From Anaerohalosphaera lusitana (GTDB lineage Bacteria; Planctomycetota; Phycisphaerae; Sedimentisphaerales; Anaerohalosphaeraceae), in contig NZ_CP019791.1 in the NCBI RefSeq assembly GCF_002007645.1, positions 2,356,001 through 2,420,000 on the forward strand: a stretch of 64,000 nt of DNA, given 5' to 3'. The translations under genes and the position numbers were made by a program. Shown here in pieces: positions 26,789 to 35,350 of this stretch; position 1 is the first letter of the stretch, and the number at the start of each line of letters is the position of its first letter. A model generated the notes under the pieces. That model did not search any database and had not been told where the DNA came from. It was given only the letters and a program-made list of their open reading frames with translations.

Positions 26789-27469
26789 ATGATCAAGACG
26801 TTTGGCAAGGTCGCTGTTTTACTGATTCTGGTTGTGCTCGTTTCAGGCCTGACAGGCTGTACCGACTGGAAAAAGAAATACAATTCTTTGAACGTGGAGC
26901 ATCAGAACCTCCAGGGCCTCTATGAAGGCTGTGTCACTTCACTCGATGCTGCATCTGCGGACAAGGCCCGTCTCAGCTCACAACTGAACCAGAGCCAGAA
27001 GACTATCGATCAGCTCCAGCAGGAGATCGAAGAAATGAACGTCAGCCCAGGCGAAGCTACCGGCTTCGGCGAAGGCATGGACGTCGCCGTTGATGCCGAA
27101 AAGGGCACCATCACAGTTACTCTGCCCAACGCGATACTCTTCGCACCCGGCAAGGCTAGCCTCAAAAAGGCAACCAGCTCCGAACTCGATCACATCCTCA
27201 ACGTCCTGAACGAGCGTTACGCGGGCAAGGACGTCGACGTTGTGGGCCACACCGACAGCGATCCGATCCGCAAGTCCAACTGGGACGATAACTGGCAGCT
27301 TTCAGCCGAACGCGCACTGAGCGTACTCAGATACCTCAACAAACGCGATCTGGACAGCGAAAACCTTCGTGCGGTAGCATGCGGAGCGAGCCGCCCAGTG
27401 GCTTCCAACTCAACCGTAGCAGGCAAGGCCAAAAACCGCCGCGTCGAGATCGTGGTACACGCTCGCTAG
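26789..27469 (+). CDS. OmpA/Pal-like outer-membrane lipoprotein
   Basis: The 226-residue protein has a lipoprotein signal ending in LTGC with the lipidated Cys at residue 24. A helical coiled-coil stretch follows (about 30-85, heptad-like, rich in Gln, Leu and Ser). The C-terminal OmpA domain carries the peptidoglycan-binding segment VVGHTDSDPIRKSNWDDNWQ and the ending GKAKNRRVEIVV. In the family this domain holds the outer membrane to peptidoglycan. It has an AAAGGG ribosome binding site and is followed by a strong terminator. Confidence 0.92.
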   Translation: MIKTFGKVAVLLILVVLVSGLTGCTDWKKKYNSLNVEHQNLQGLYEGCVTSLDAASADKARLSSQLNQSQKTIDQLQQEIEEMNVSPGEATGFGEGMDVAVDAEKGTITVTLPNAILFAPGKASLKKATSSELDHILNVLNERYAGKDVDVVGHTDSDPIRKSNWDDNWQLSAERALSVLRYLNKRDLDSENLRAVACGASRPVASNSTVAGKAKNRRVEIVVHAR

Positions 27470-27494
27470 ACACGAGACCATACAAGAATAATCT

Positions 27495-27532
27495 AAGCGG
27501 GACGGCGATCAAAAAGCTGTCCTGCTTTTTTA
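27495..27532 (+). terminator. Terminator after the OmpA-like lipoprotein gene
   Basis: A 12-base stem with two G-U pairs (27495-27506 with 27516-27527) and a nine-base loop is followed by a run of T residues. It lies 26 bases after the stop and separates this gene from the convergent comEC. Confidence 0.85.
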
Positions 27533-27543
27533 TTGCGCCAAAC

Positions 27544-30084
27544 TCACTCTCCCGGCCGCAGATGCCCGCATGCACTAACGTCCCCATCAACCCCAATCTC
27601 CACGGTTACCGCCCCATGCGAAGCGGTAGCATAATGATCCCCATCAAAGTCCGGCCTATAAACGCTATTCAATCGCCCCCGTGAACAGCTCGCTATCACA
27701 ACCTCCGGCTCCAGCGACTGCACAAAGCTCTCCACCAGATGCGTCGTCGACCCATGGTGCGGCAATATCAGCACATCCGCTCCCAAATCCGGATACCGCT
27801 CCATGATCCCGCCCTGAGCGTACTCTTCGATGTCGCTCGATATAAGTATCGACCTCCCCGCAAATCGCACAAGGAACACGCTCGACGAATCGTTGTCCGA
27901 CAGGGCAATATCACCCGCCGCCGATTCGACCGGCCATATCACATCGATTTTCACTGACCCGCCATCCAACAAGCCCCCATCCAGCAGCGTCAGCGAACCT
28001 CCCCGCTCGGCAACAGCATCCCGCAGAAAACTCGCCGTCGCCGAATCACTCTCAATAACGCCCCGATTACCAAGTATCCGCTCCACATCGCACTGCTCCA
28101 CGATCTCCGGCAAGCCGTTCAGATGATCGATATCCTCGTGACTGATACACACAGCATCCAGCCGGTCGATGCCGCGGTGCTGCAGAAACGGCACAACCAC
28201 CCGCGACCCAATATCGTTCCGCGTCAGCGAACCAGCATCAAACAGCATATTCTCCCCGCTTGGCGTTTCGAGCAACACCGCCTGCCCATGCCCCACATTC
28301 AGCACCGTCAACCGCAAGCCGTCCTCCCCCCTCGCAAGCAAATTAACACCGAACGGCAGCAAAACCCCCACGCAAGCAGCCGACACGCCCATACGCCTCA
28401 AAACCCGCCGCCGATACTGCCCAAACCTCATAAACAGCACGCCCGCATAATAAACCACCACCATCCAAATCGCCACTTCACCGACCCGCAAAGCAGTAAC
28501 ATCGATCTCCGCCAGAAACCGCACCAGCCAGATCAGGCATTCAGCCATCGAATCCACGAACACACTCAACGCAACCCCCACAGTCGGAAACACCATCCCC
28601 GCCAATATCTGCACCATCGAACCCGCTATGATCGCCAGCACCAGCGGATACGCAAAAACCGTCCACACCGCCGACGCCCCCGACACCGAGCCAAAGTGAT
28701 ACAATATAATCGCGGCCCCGCCGATCCATGCCGCCGCCCCGACCGTCAATAGCTCCAGCATGTGTCTCCCCACCCAGATAGCGAATTTTGCCGCCCCAAC
28801 ACTGCTCGCCGCATACAGCTCACCAAGCCTATCACCAACCACCCGATTAGCAAAACTGTGCAACCGTGGCTGCAGCAGTATTATCCCCAGCACCGTCGCA
28901 AATGACAACTGAAACCCCGCATTGAACAACTGAGTCGGCCGATACAGCAGCAAACATATCCCAGCCAGCCCCAAAGTATTAAGAGCGTTCGGCTTGCGGT
29001 TCACAATCACCGACAGCGCGAAGAAAAAGCACAGTATCGCCGCCCGCGTTGTAGGCGGGCGAGACGGCACAGCCAGAACATAAACACCAACCACCCCCAT
29101 CAATATCATAGCTCTCGCCGTCTTCAAAAATCCCGCATGCCTGCACAGCACCCACACAAAATACGCGAACATCCCGATATGCATGCCTGACAGACTGATA
29201 AAATGCGCCAGCCCCGTCTTGCGAAACGCCGCATGCGTCTCTGCATCTATATTCGACCGATTCCCGAGCAGCAGCGCCTCTATCAGCCCCCGCGTCTGCA
29301 TGCCCGCACAACCGTCCTCGATCAACTGCTCACGAAACAAATCCGCCAGTCTAACCCGCACGCCTGGCAAACTCGCCCATCCGTTACTTTCCACAACCCG
29401 TATCGACCCCGCACCATTCACGGACGCACCAACATGAATATTGCGCCTTGCAAGATACGCCTGAAAATCAAACTCACCCGGATTCGTAGGTGGACTGAAC
29501 CTGTCCAGCCAGCAGTGAAGCTCCACCAAATCCCCGCATTGCACCGACCGAACCTTGCTGTTTACCTGCACCCGCACTTTTCCGCTAACGGCCGCAAAGC
29601 CTCCCCGCGTCTTGACGCTCTCGCATTCCAGATAAAAGCTCGACCCCGGCTTGTTAAACCCCCACCCCGAGAACGCCCACGCATCCCGTCCCGGCGTAAA
29701 AACCTTCGAACACACTCGACCCCGCAACGTCGCCAGCGTACGCTCTTCGCCCGCGACCCTTGTTATATGATTCCCAGGCAGAGTCTCATACGACGCCACA
29801 CGCACAGCACCGATCCCCATGAATAAGGCAATCGCAATGAACGCAACAGACCTACCGCCACCAGCATCCCACCGCGAAACCAGCACCGCCGCCCCCGCAA
29901 GCACAACAATCGCAATGAACCAGAATACAGCATTCAGTCCGCACAAATGCTGAACAGCAATACCAGCGGTCAGTCCGACCGCCAGCAGAAACAAAGGCGA
30001 ACGCGACATGAAAAAGTCGAACAAACTCCGCCGTTCCGCCAGTTGTTCGTCAAGCAGTTTAAGCTGCTGACGAATCTGATCCAT
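27544..30084 (-). CDS. comEC: ComEC/Rec2-type DNA uptake channel protein
   Basis: The 846-residue membrane protein has the three parts of ComEC. The N-terminal membrane/DUF4131 region contains the OB-like stretch VQCGDLVELHCWLDRF. The central competence domain has many membrane helices and the conserved GMHIGMFAYFV. The C-terminal metallo-beta-lactamase-like domain has VLNVGHGQAVLLE, SHEDIDHLNG and ILPHHGSTTH. In competent bacteria it forms the channel that brings single-stranded DNA through the inner membrane. The soluble domain keeps its metal-binding residues and could act as a nuclease. It lies 64 bases downstream of serS and may be co-transcribed with it. Confidence 0.93.
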   Translation of the reverse strand: MDQIRQQLKLLDEQLAERRSLFDFFMSRSPLFLLAVGLTAGIAVQHLCGLNAVFWFIAIVVLAGAAVLVSRWDAGGGRSVAFIAIALFMGIGAVRVASYETLPGNHITRVAGEERTLATLRGRVCSKVFTPGRDAWAFSGWGFNKPGSSFYLECESVKTRGGFAAVSGKVRVQVNSKVRSVQCGDLVELHCWLDRFSPPTNPGEFDFQAYLARRNIHVGASVNGAGSIRVVESNGWASLPGVRVRLADLFREQLIEDGCAGMQTRGLIEALLLGNRSNIDAETHAAFRKTGLAHFISLSGMHIGMFAYFVWVLCRHAGFLKTARAMILMGVVGVYVLAVPSRPPTTRAAILCFFFALSVIVNRKPNALNTLGLAGICLLLYRPTQLFNAGFQLSFATVLGIILLQPRLHSFANRVVGDRLGELYAASSVGAAKFAIWVGRHMLELLTVGAAAWIGGAAIILYHFGSVSGASAVWTVFAYPLVLAIIAGSMVQILAGMVFPTVGVALSVFVDSMAECLIWLVRFLAEIDVTALRVGEVAIWMVVVYYAGVLFMRFGQYRRRVLRRMGVSAACVGVLLPFGVNLLARGEDGLRLTVLNVGHGQAVLLETPSGENMLFDAGSLTRNDIGSRVVVPFLQHRGIDRLDAVCISHEDIDHLNGLPEIVEQCDVERILGNRGVIESDSATASFLRDAVAERGGSLTLLDGGLLDGGSVKIDVIWPVESAAGDIALSDNDSSSVFLVRFAGRSILISSDIEEYAQGGIMERYPDLGADVLILPHHGSTTHLVESFVQSLEPEVVIASCSRGRLNSVYRPDFDGDHYATASHGAVTVEIGVDGDVSACGHLRPGE

Positions 30085-30148
30085 ACTCCTTCTCCTAACT
30101 CGCTGCGTTCTCGAACCGCCCTGAACGAGATTCGATCAAAGCGAACCA

Positions 30149-31420
30149 TTACTTCTTCTCGATCTTCTCCTTGCCGCCCATGTACGGCCTCAACGCCTCC
30201 GGTATCGTAATCGAACCATCCGCATTCTGATAAAGCTCCATCACAGGTATAAGTATCCGCGGCGAAGCGATCACCGTGTTGTTCAGCGTATGACAGAACA
30301 CGTTCTTCTTACCGTCAGCCTTATACCTCAGATTCATCCTGCGTGCCTGGAAATCGTAAAACCGGCTCGCGGAATGCGTCTCACCGAAACTCTCCCGCGA
30401 CGGCATCCACGCCTCGATATCATACTTCTGCACCTGTCCCTTACCCAGATCACCCGTGCACACGTTCACAACGCGATAGGGCAGATTCAGCGCCTGCATC
30501 ACCGCTTCACTGTTGCCCAAAATCTCCTCATGGAACTTCTTGCTCTGCTCTACATCGTTGACCCCGATGATCACCTGCTCAACCTTGTCGAACTGATGAA
30601 TGCGATACAGTCCCCGAGTGTCCTTGCCCGCAGCACCAGCCTCTCGGCGGAAACACGTACTCTGCGCCACAAACTTCAACGGCAGATCCTCTTCACTCAG
30701 TATCTCACCCGAATGATACGCGGTCAAAGGCACCTCCGCCGTACCCGCCAGGTTCAGCTCATCCTTTTCCATGCGGTAAGTCTGCTCTTCCGCGCCCGGA
30801 TAATACCCCGTGCTCATCATCGCTTCGTCCCGCATCAGCAGCGGCACGGACATAGGCCTGTAACCCTTGCTGATCATATGATCAAACGAAAACCGCAGTA
30901 TCGCCCAATGCAGAAGGGCACCGTCGCCGGTCAGAAAATAATTCCGCGTCCCAGCCAGCTTCACCCCTCGCTCGATATCGATCATCCCAAGCTCCATACC
31001 GAGCTCGACATGGTCCTTCGGCTCGAAATCGAATTCGCGGATCTCGCCCCACTTGCGCATCTCGACATTTTCCGTATCGTCCTGTCCCAGCGGCACACCC
31101 ACATCCGCAGGCTGAGGCACTTCCAGCATGATCCTGTCATATACCGGCTGCAGTTCCTTGGTCTTATCATTCAGACCGGCCTCTTCCTTCTTCAGCTCGC
31201 TCAATCTGTCGATGGCCTGTTTCTTCTCATCAGGACCCAGCTTCGGGATCGACTTGCCCACCGCGTTCTTTTCCGTAGCGATATCCTGCAACTGCTTTTT
31301 GACATTCAGCAGCTCCTCATCAACCGTCAGCAGCTTATCGATGTCCGCCGCGATGTTTTTATTTTCGCAAGCTTGTTTGAATTTCTGAGGCTCTTGCCTG
31401 ATCTGTTTGATATCTATCAT
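30149..31420 (-). CDS. serS: Seryl-tRNA synthetase
   Basis: The 423-residue class II synthetase charges tRNA-Ser. The N-terminal coiled-coil arm that grips the long variable loop of the tRNA is visible (residues about 25-100). Class II motif 2 (FRREAGAAGKDTRGLYRIHQ) and motif 3 near the end are intact. No Shine-Dalgarno sequence stands out before the ATG, which is common in planctomycetes. Confidence 0.96.
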   Translation of the reverse strand: MIDIKQIRQEPQKFKQACENKNIAADIDKLLTVDEELLNVKKQLQDIATEKNAVGKSIPKLGPDEKKQAIDRLSELKKEEAGLNDKTKELQPVYDRIMLEVPQPADVGVPLGQDDTENVEMRKWGEIREFDFEPKDHVELGMELGMIDIERGVKLAGTRNYFLTGDGALLHWAILRFSFDHMISKGYRPMSVPLLMRDEAMMSTGYYPGAEEQTYRMEKDELNLAGTAEVPLTAYHSGEILSEEDLPLKFVAQSTCFRREAGAAGKDTRGLYRIHQFDKVEQVIIGVNDVEQSKKFHEEILGNSEAVMQALNLPYRVVNVCTGDLGKGQVQKYDIEAWMPSRESFGETHSASRFYDFQARRMNLRYKADGKKNVFCHTLNNTVIASPRILIPVMELYQNADGSITIPEALRPYMGGKEKIEKK

Positions 31421-31552
31421 AATAAGTAAACTATTTTAACAACCTGGTTACGCCTGCGAGCGGCCGCCCGCGGAACAATTAATGTCCGGTTATTCTAATT
31501 GCAGCCATAAACAACGTCCAGCAAAAAAGTTATGGCATGACTGTAATCAACG

Positions 31553-31586
31553 AAAAACGGCCCCTGAGCATTAGTCAGCGGCCGTT
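31553..31586 (-). terminator. Terminator of the ketosynthase cluster
   Basis: A 12-base stem with one mismatch (31556-31567 with 31575-31586, core aacggcc/ggccgtt) is followed on the minus strand by TTTTT. It lies 36 bases after the stop of the ketosynthase gene and ends the leftward cluster. Confidence 0.85.
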
Positions 31587-31621
31587 GCATTCATGATCTA
31601 TTATCGGGTGAACCCCTTCAC

Positions 31622-32929
31622 CTATTCAGCGAACTTCTTCAGAACTATAACGTTGTTCTGCCCGCCGAATCCGAAAGACTCGTTTATAACCGTTTCCAGC
31701 TTCGCTTTTCTCGGCTCGTTTGGTACATAATCCAGATCGAGCTCAGGATCAGGATCGTTCAGATTGGCAGTCGGAGGAATTGTCTGATCCCTCATAGCCT
31801 GCACGCAGACGATCAGCTCGGCACATCCCGTAGCACCGATCAGATGCCCCATCATACTCTTTGGACTGCTCAACGGAACATTGTACGCCTGCTCGCCGAA
31901 CGCCTTCTTGACCGCCTTCGTCTCAACAGCGTCATTTTCGGAAGTGCTCGTGCCGTGCGTACAGATGTAGTCTATATCCTCCGGACCCACTCCGGCATCA
32001 GCCATCGCCGCCTTCAAGGCCTGCACTGCACCGCGGGCCTCATCATGCATGTCCGTCACACGGAACGCGTCCGCCGATGAGCCGAAACCGGTTATCTCTG
32101 CCAGTATTTTCGCACCGCGTTTTTTCGCGGATGAAAGCGATTCAAGTATGACGATCGCACCGCCTTCACCCAGCACGAAACCATCCCGGCTTGCACTGAA
32201 AGGTCTCGACGCCGTCTCCGGACTGTCATTTCGTGTCGAAAGGGCGGTAAGACGCGAAAATCCTGAAACGCCCAGCGGATGTATCATCGAATGTGCACCG
32301 CCCGCGATCATGATATCTGCCTGTCCCGAGCGAACCATAACTGCCGCCTCACCCACTGCCTGCGTACTCGCCGCACACGCGGTCAGACAGCTTCGTACAG
32401 GACCTCTAGCACCCGTCAGTACCGCCAGATGACCTGCGGGCATATTCGGTTCCTGTTCGAGCTCACGCATCGCCGTCATCCCGCCGAACGCGGTCTGTGC
32501 CCATTTCTCCCAGTCCATCTCACGGCCTTCATCGTTCCACGCATCCGCGATCGCCTTGAAAAACGGACCACTGTCAATGGCGCCTTCGCCGGCACCAAGA
32601 TAGATGCCCATGTTCTCGCGATCCACACCGTCGCTCGCTGCATCCGTCTCGGTCTCGATCCCCGCCTGCTTGCATGCCTCCGCACACGCGCCCAGAACGA
32701 ACGCCGACCCGCGAAGTGCATCCTTGTGCAGTTCAGGTTTCTTGAGGACCTTAGCCAGATCGAAATCCTTCACCTCCGCTCCGAATTTCGTCGGGAACGT
32801 CGAAGCGTCAAAAAGCGTCGTCTCGTTCATGCCGTTCTTGCCCGTCAGCAAACCCTGCCAGACCGTCTCGACATCATGTCCCATCGGGCTCACAAGGCCC
32901 ATACCTGTTATAACAACTCTTTCAGCCAT
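31622..32929 (-). CDS. Beta-ketoacyl-ACP synthase with intact catalytic triad (KS-alpha-like)
   Basis: This 435-residue thiolase-fold condensing enzyme extends an acyl chain bound to acyl carrier protein with malonyl-ACP. The nucleophile is Cys185 in CLTACAAST. The two catalytic histidines are His325 in THGTSTSEND and His362 in KSMMGHLIGATG. It resembles FabF. The start codon touches the stop of the adjacent ketosynthase-like gene (shared base 32929), so translation of the two is coupled. Two neighbours in the same family, a hotdog dehydratase and an acyl carrier protein, suggest a dedicated secondary fatty-acid or polyketide route. Housekeeping FabF is an alternative, but the pairing with a non-catalytic partner argues against it. 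Confidence 0.9.
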   Translation of the reverse strand: MAERVVITGMGLVSPMGHDVETVWQGLLTGKNGMNETTLFDASTFPTKFGAEVKDFDLAKVLKKPELHKDALRGSAFVLGACAEACKQAGIETETDAASDGVDRENMGIYLGAGEGAIDSGPFFKAIADAWNDEGREMDWEKWAQTAFGGMTAMRELEQEPNMPAGHLAVLTGARGPVRSCLTACAASTQAVGEAAVMVRSGQADIMIAGGAHSMIHPLGVSGFSRLTALSTRNDSPETASRPFSASRDGFVLGEGGAIVILESLSSAKKRGAKILAEITGFGSSADAFRVTDMHDEARGAVQALKAAMADAGVGPEDIDYICTHGTSTSENDAVETKAVKKAFGEQAYNVPLSSPKSMMGHLIGATGCAELIVCVQAMRDQTIPPTANLNDPDPELDLDYVPNEPRKAKLETVINESFGFGGQNNVIVLKKFAE

Positions 32930-34251
32930 TAGACTTCACCATTTGTATTTTTAAGTATCAAAGCAGCGGTCTGCCCCCCGAAAGTATATCCGCAGCAAAG
33001 TGCATAACGGACATTCACTTCCTGAACCTGCTTCGAGATATTCAGTTCACAGCCGTCAAAGGGCTGTTCGAAATTCTTTGCAGCACCGATCTTGCCCTCG
33101 CTTATCGCCATCGCAGTCGCGATCACATCCAGCGAACCTGCACCCGCGCCGGCATTGGAAGTCATGCTCTTTATCGGCCAGACAGGCACCTCAGCCGTTC
33201 TTTCACCCAGAACCCTGCTGATCGCTTTGGCTTCCGCCGCATCGTCTGCAGGAATTCCCGTGCCATGCGGAACGACCAGATCGATCTGGCCCGCGTCGAT
33301 CCCCGCTTCTTTGGTCGCTTTCCGAATCGCGATCTCGATACCCTTGCCGTCAGTCTCGCTGTGCTCATAAGAAGACGCAAGGCTGTTGCTCGCGCCCGCT
33401 CCGGCGATCTCGGCATATATCTTTGCGCCCCGTGACTTCGCTCCTTCGAGCTCTTCTAGAACCACAAGCCCCGCTGCCTCGCCGAATACAGAGCCCTTAG
33501 CCTCAGCATCGAAAGGCCTGCAGGCCTCATCGGGTGTGCCATTATGATCGCTGGTCGCACGCTTGAGCAAACACTGACGCAGCAGAACGATCGGATTGAC
33601 CTTGGCTTCGCACCCGCCCGCCATCGCGGCATCAGCATCGCCGCGTGCGATCACCTGGGCAGCTTCTGTTATCGCTACATGGCTCGAAACCTCGCCGCAG
33701 GTGATTGTATTGCTAGGCCCCTGCATGTCATGTATGATCCCCACATGGCAGGGCAGCATGTTCGGCAGGTACTTGAGAAGCCACAAAGGCGTCATGTAGT
33801 TAAGCCCTTCGGTACCCCATTTCTTCAGATCGAACTCGCCGTCCGTCAGACTCGCCGCCACACACGGCGCCAGTTCCTCCAGATCACAGCTTATAAGCCC
33901 CGCACCCATATTTATCGCGAATCTCTCGGGATCGATAGTCGGTTCCCCTTCACCCGCTGCCTTGGTCACAAGACCGCTGGTTTCTATCGCATCATTCGCC
34001 GCCAGGATCGAAAGCTCGATATCCCGGCTCATCAGCTTGGTCGCCTTGCGGTATGTCTTGGGCACGTGCTTGCGTACCTTAAATGCAGGCGTCTCTCCCG
34101 CGATCCTGCACGGAAAACCTGCCGGGTCGAAAGACTGGATTTTGTCGATGCCGGACCTGCCCTCCAGCAGACCCTCCCACATCTCGCCTGCAGTGAGCCC
34201 CAGTGGGGTTGTCGCACCAACACCTGTTATAGCTATTCGCCGTTTGCTCAT
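32929..34251 (-). CDS. Ketosynthase-like protein lacking catalytic Cys and second His (chain-length-factor-like)
   Basis: The 440-residue protein has the full ketosynthase fold pattern, but the nucleophile position holds Glu187. This follows from aligning GPSNTITCGEVSSH with the FabF segment, keeping six residues between GPS and the nucleophile. The first His is kept (His329 in PHGTGIPADD), while the second is Asn366 (KSMTSNAGAGAG instead of KSMTGH). In type II polyketide systems the KS-beta or chain-length factor also lacks the Cys, usually with Gln, and dimerises with the active KS. A similar heterodimer with the adjacent KS is inferred. Cys185 two residues earlier could be argued to be a shifted nucleophile, but the spacing disfavors this. 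It overlaps the dehydratase gene upstream by four bases. Confidence 0.85.
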   Translation of the reverse strand: MSKRRIAITGVGATTPLGLTAGEMWEGLLEGRSGIDKIQSFDPAGFPCRIAGETPAFKVRKHVPKTYRKATKLMSRDIELSILAANDAIETSGLVTKAAGEGEPTIDPERFAINMGAGLISCDLEELAPCVAASLTDGEFDLKKWGTEGLNYMTPLWLLKYLPNMLPCHVGIIHDMQGPSNTITCGEVSSHVAITEAAQVIARGDADAAMAGGCEAKVNPIVLLRQCLLKRATSDHNGTPDEACRPFDAEAKGSVFGEAAGLVVLEELEGAKSRGAKIYAEIAGAGASNSLASSYEHSETDGKGIEIAIRKATKEAGIDAGQIDLVVPHGTGIPADDAAEAKAISRVLGERTAEVPVWPIKSMTSNAGAGAGSLDVIATAMAISEGKIGAAKNFEQPFDGCELNISKQVQEVNVRYALCCGYTFGGQTAALILKNTNGEV

Positions 34252-34736
34252 CCGGATTTCTCCGTTACATTATGTTCCGTAAATCCTGTGATCAGCGACT
34301 CGAACATATCCGTGAAAACGAAGTTTTCTTCAGGAAACTCCAGTCCGCCCAGGTTCTGATCGATATGGCTGAACATCAAGTTCACTTCCGCGATCGTCTC
34401 CTCGCCTCTCATGATCTTGCCCACCGTACTCGCCGCCTCGTCCGCCAGACTCTCGATCTGAGCATGCAGCGTGATCGTATCACCCGGCACGACACAGTCG
34501 TAAAACTTTGCCTTCTTGACCTTCGCCAAAATCACTTTCTCAGCGAACTTCCTCGCTTCGCCAACCAGGATACCCGCCGTCTGCGCCATCGCCTCGATCA
34601 TCAAACACTCGGGCATCGTCGGATAACCCGGGAAATGATCGTGTATATGCTCCTCAGCGAGCGTGACATTCTTCAAAGCGACAGCACTTTCGCCGCTCTT
34701 GAACTCCAGAAACTTATCTATCCATATCCAACGCAT
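34248..34736 (-). CDS. FabZ-like hotdog dehydratase, catalytic residues present
   Basis: The 162-residue hotdog-fold protein matches 3-hydroxyacyl-ACP dehydratases. The active-site His34 is in HFPGYPTMP and Glu48 in LMIEAMAQTAGIL, both as in FabZ. It would dehydrate the 3-hydroxyacyl-ACP made after condensation and reduction. It is longer at the C-terminus than typical FabZ (about 145 residues). Its stop overlaps the start of the chain-length-factor-like gene (ATGA), so the two are translationally coupled. No ketoreductase or enoyl reductase is found in the cluster. Confidence 0.88.
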   Translation of the reverse strand: MRWIWIDKFLEFKSGESAVALKNVTLAEEHIHDHFPGYPTMPECLMIEAMAQTAGILVGEARKFAEKVILAKVKKAKFYDCVVPGDTITLHAQIESLADEAASTVGKIMRGEETIAEVNLMFSHIDQNLGGLEFPEENFVFTDMFESLITGFTEHNVTEKSG

Positions 34737-34777
34737 ATTACATCCTGACCGTCGAGGGTCGTCAGCAAACCATTAAC

Positions 34778-34828
34778 TGAAAAAAAGCTTATCAACTGTC
34801 GGACAACCCAAACACGCTGATAAGCTTT
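34778..34828 (-). terminator. Terminator or attenuator downstream of the acyl carrier protein gene, inside the cluster
   Basis: An 11-base-pair perfect stem (aaagcttatca at 34784-34794 with tgataagcttt at 34818-34828) is followed on the minus strand by a T tract. It lies between the acyl carrier protein gene and the first dehydratase gene, so it may end one transcript or reduce read-through, giving more carrier protein than condensing enzyme. Confidence 0.75.
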
Positions 34829-34854
34829 GTTGTTTAATTACTGCATTGTCAGGA

Positions 34855-35250
34855 TCAGGCTGCTTTTTGCTTGAGCTCGACAAAATTGACAATGCTGTCG
34901 ACTGTGAAAAGATCCGCGATCTTGTTTACATCAGGATCATTCTCAAAATCGGACAGATCTGTGTGAGGCATCTTATCTTTGAGCTCTGCAAGGCCCTTGT
35001 CAGTCAGCTTGCCGTTGCTGACATATTCCGGGTTGCTCATAAGGCTCTCTGCCGGGAACAGCTCCTCACGCGGGATCTTGATCCCGAAAGCCTTTTCCAG
35101 TCTGAAAACGATATCCAGAAAATCAATGCTCTCAGCACCCAGATCGCCCATCAGGGTCGCCTCGGGTGTCACTTCGTCGTCATCAAGCCCGAGCGCGTCA
35201 ACGAGCACTTCCTGGACTTCGTCAAAAATTTCGTCGCGGGTCATTGCCAT
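34855..35250 (-). CDS. Acyl carrier protein with an extended C-terminal half
   Basis: The 131-residue acidic protein has the carrier-protein core. Ser41 in DLGAESIDFLD is the expected phosphopantetheine attachment site, and helix II continues as IVFRLEKAFGIKIP. Ordinary bacterial ACP has about 78 residues. Here roughly 40-45 extra residues lie between helix II and a final ACP-like helix (LFTVDSIVNFVELK). The extended loop may give specificity to the adjacent ketosynthase pair and dehydratases. A second in-frame ATG (35244) is possible as the start. Confidence 0.88.
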   Translation of the reverse strand: MAMTRDEIFDEVQEVLVDALGLDDDEVTPEATLMGDLGAESIDFLDIVFRLEKAFGIKIPREELFPAESLMSNPEYVSNGKLTDKGLAELKDKMPHTDLSDFENDPDVNKIADLFTVDSIVNFVELKQKAA

Positions 35251-35350
35251 TTTAGAATGCCTCCGGTTATCTAATCTTATCTTTTATATCGGAACGGAAA
35301 ACCGCCTTTTTACACAAATAAAACCTCGCTGGCAAGCATAATATCAAGAA

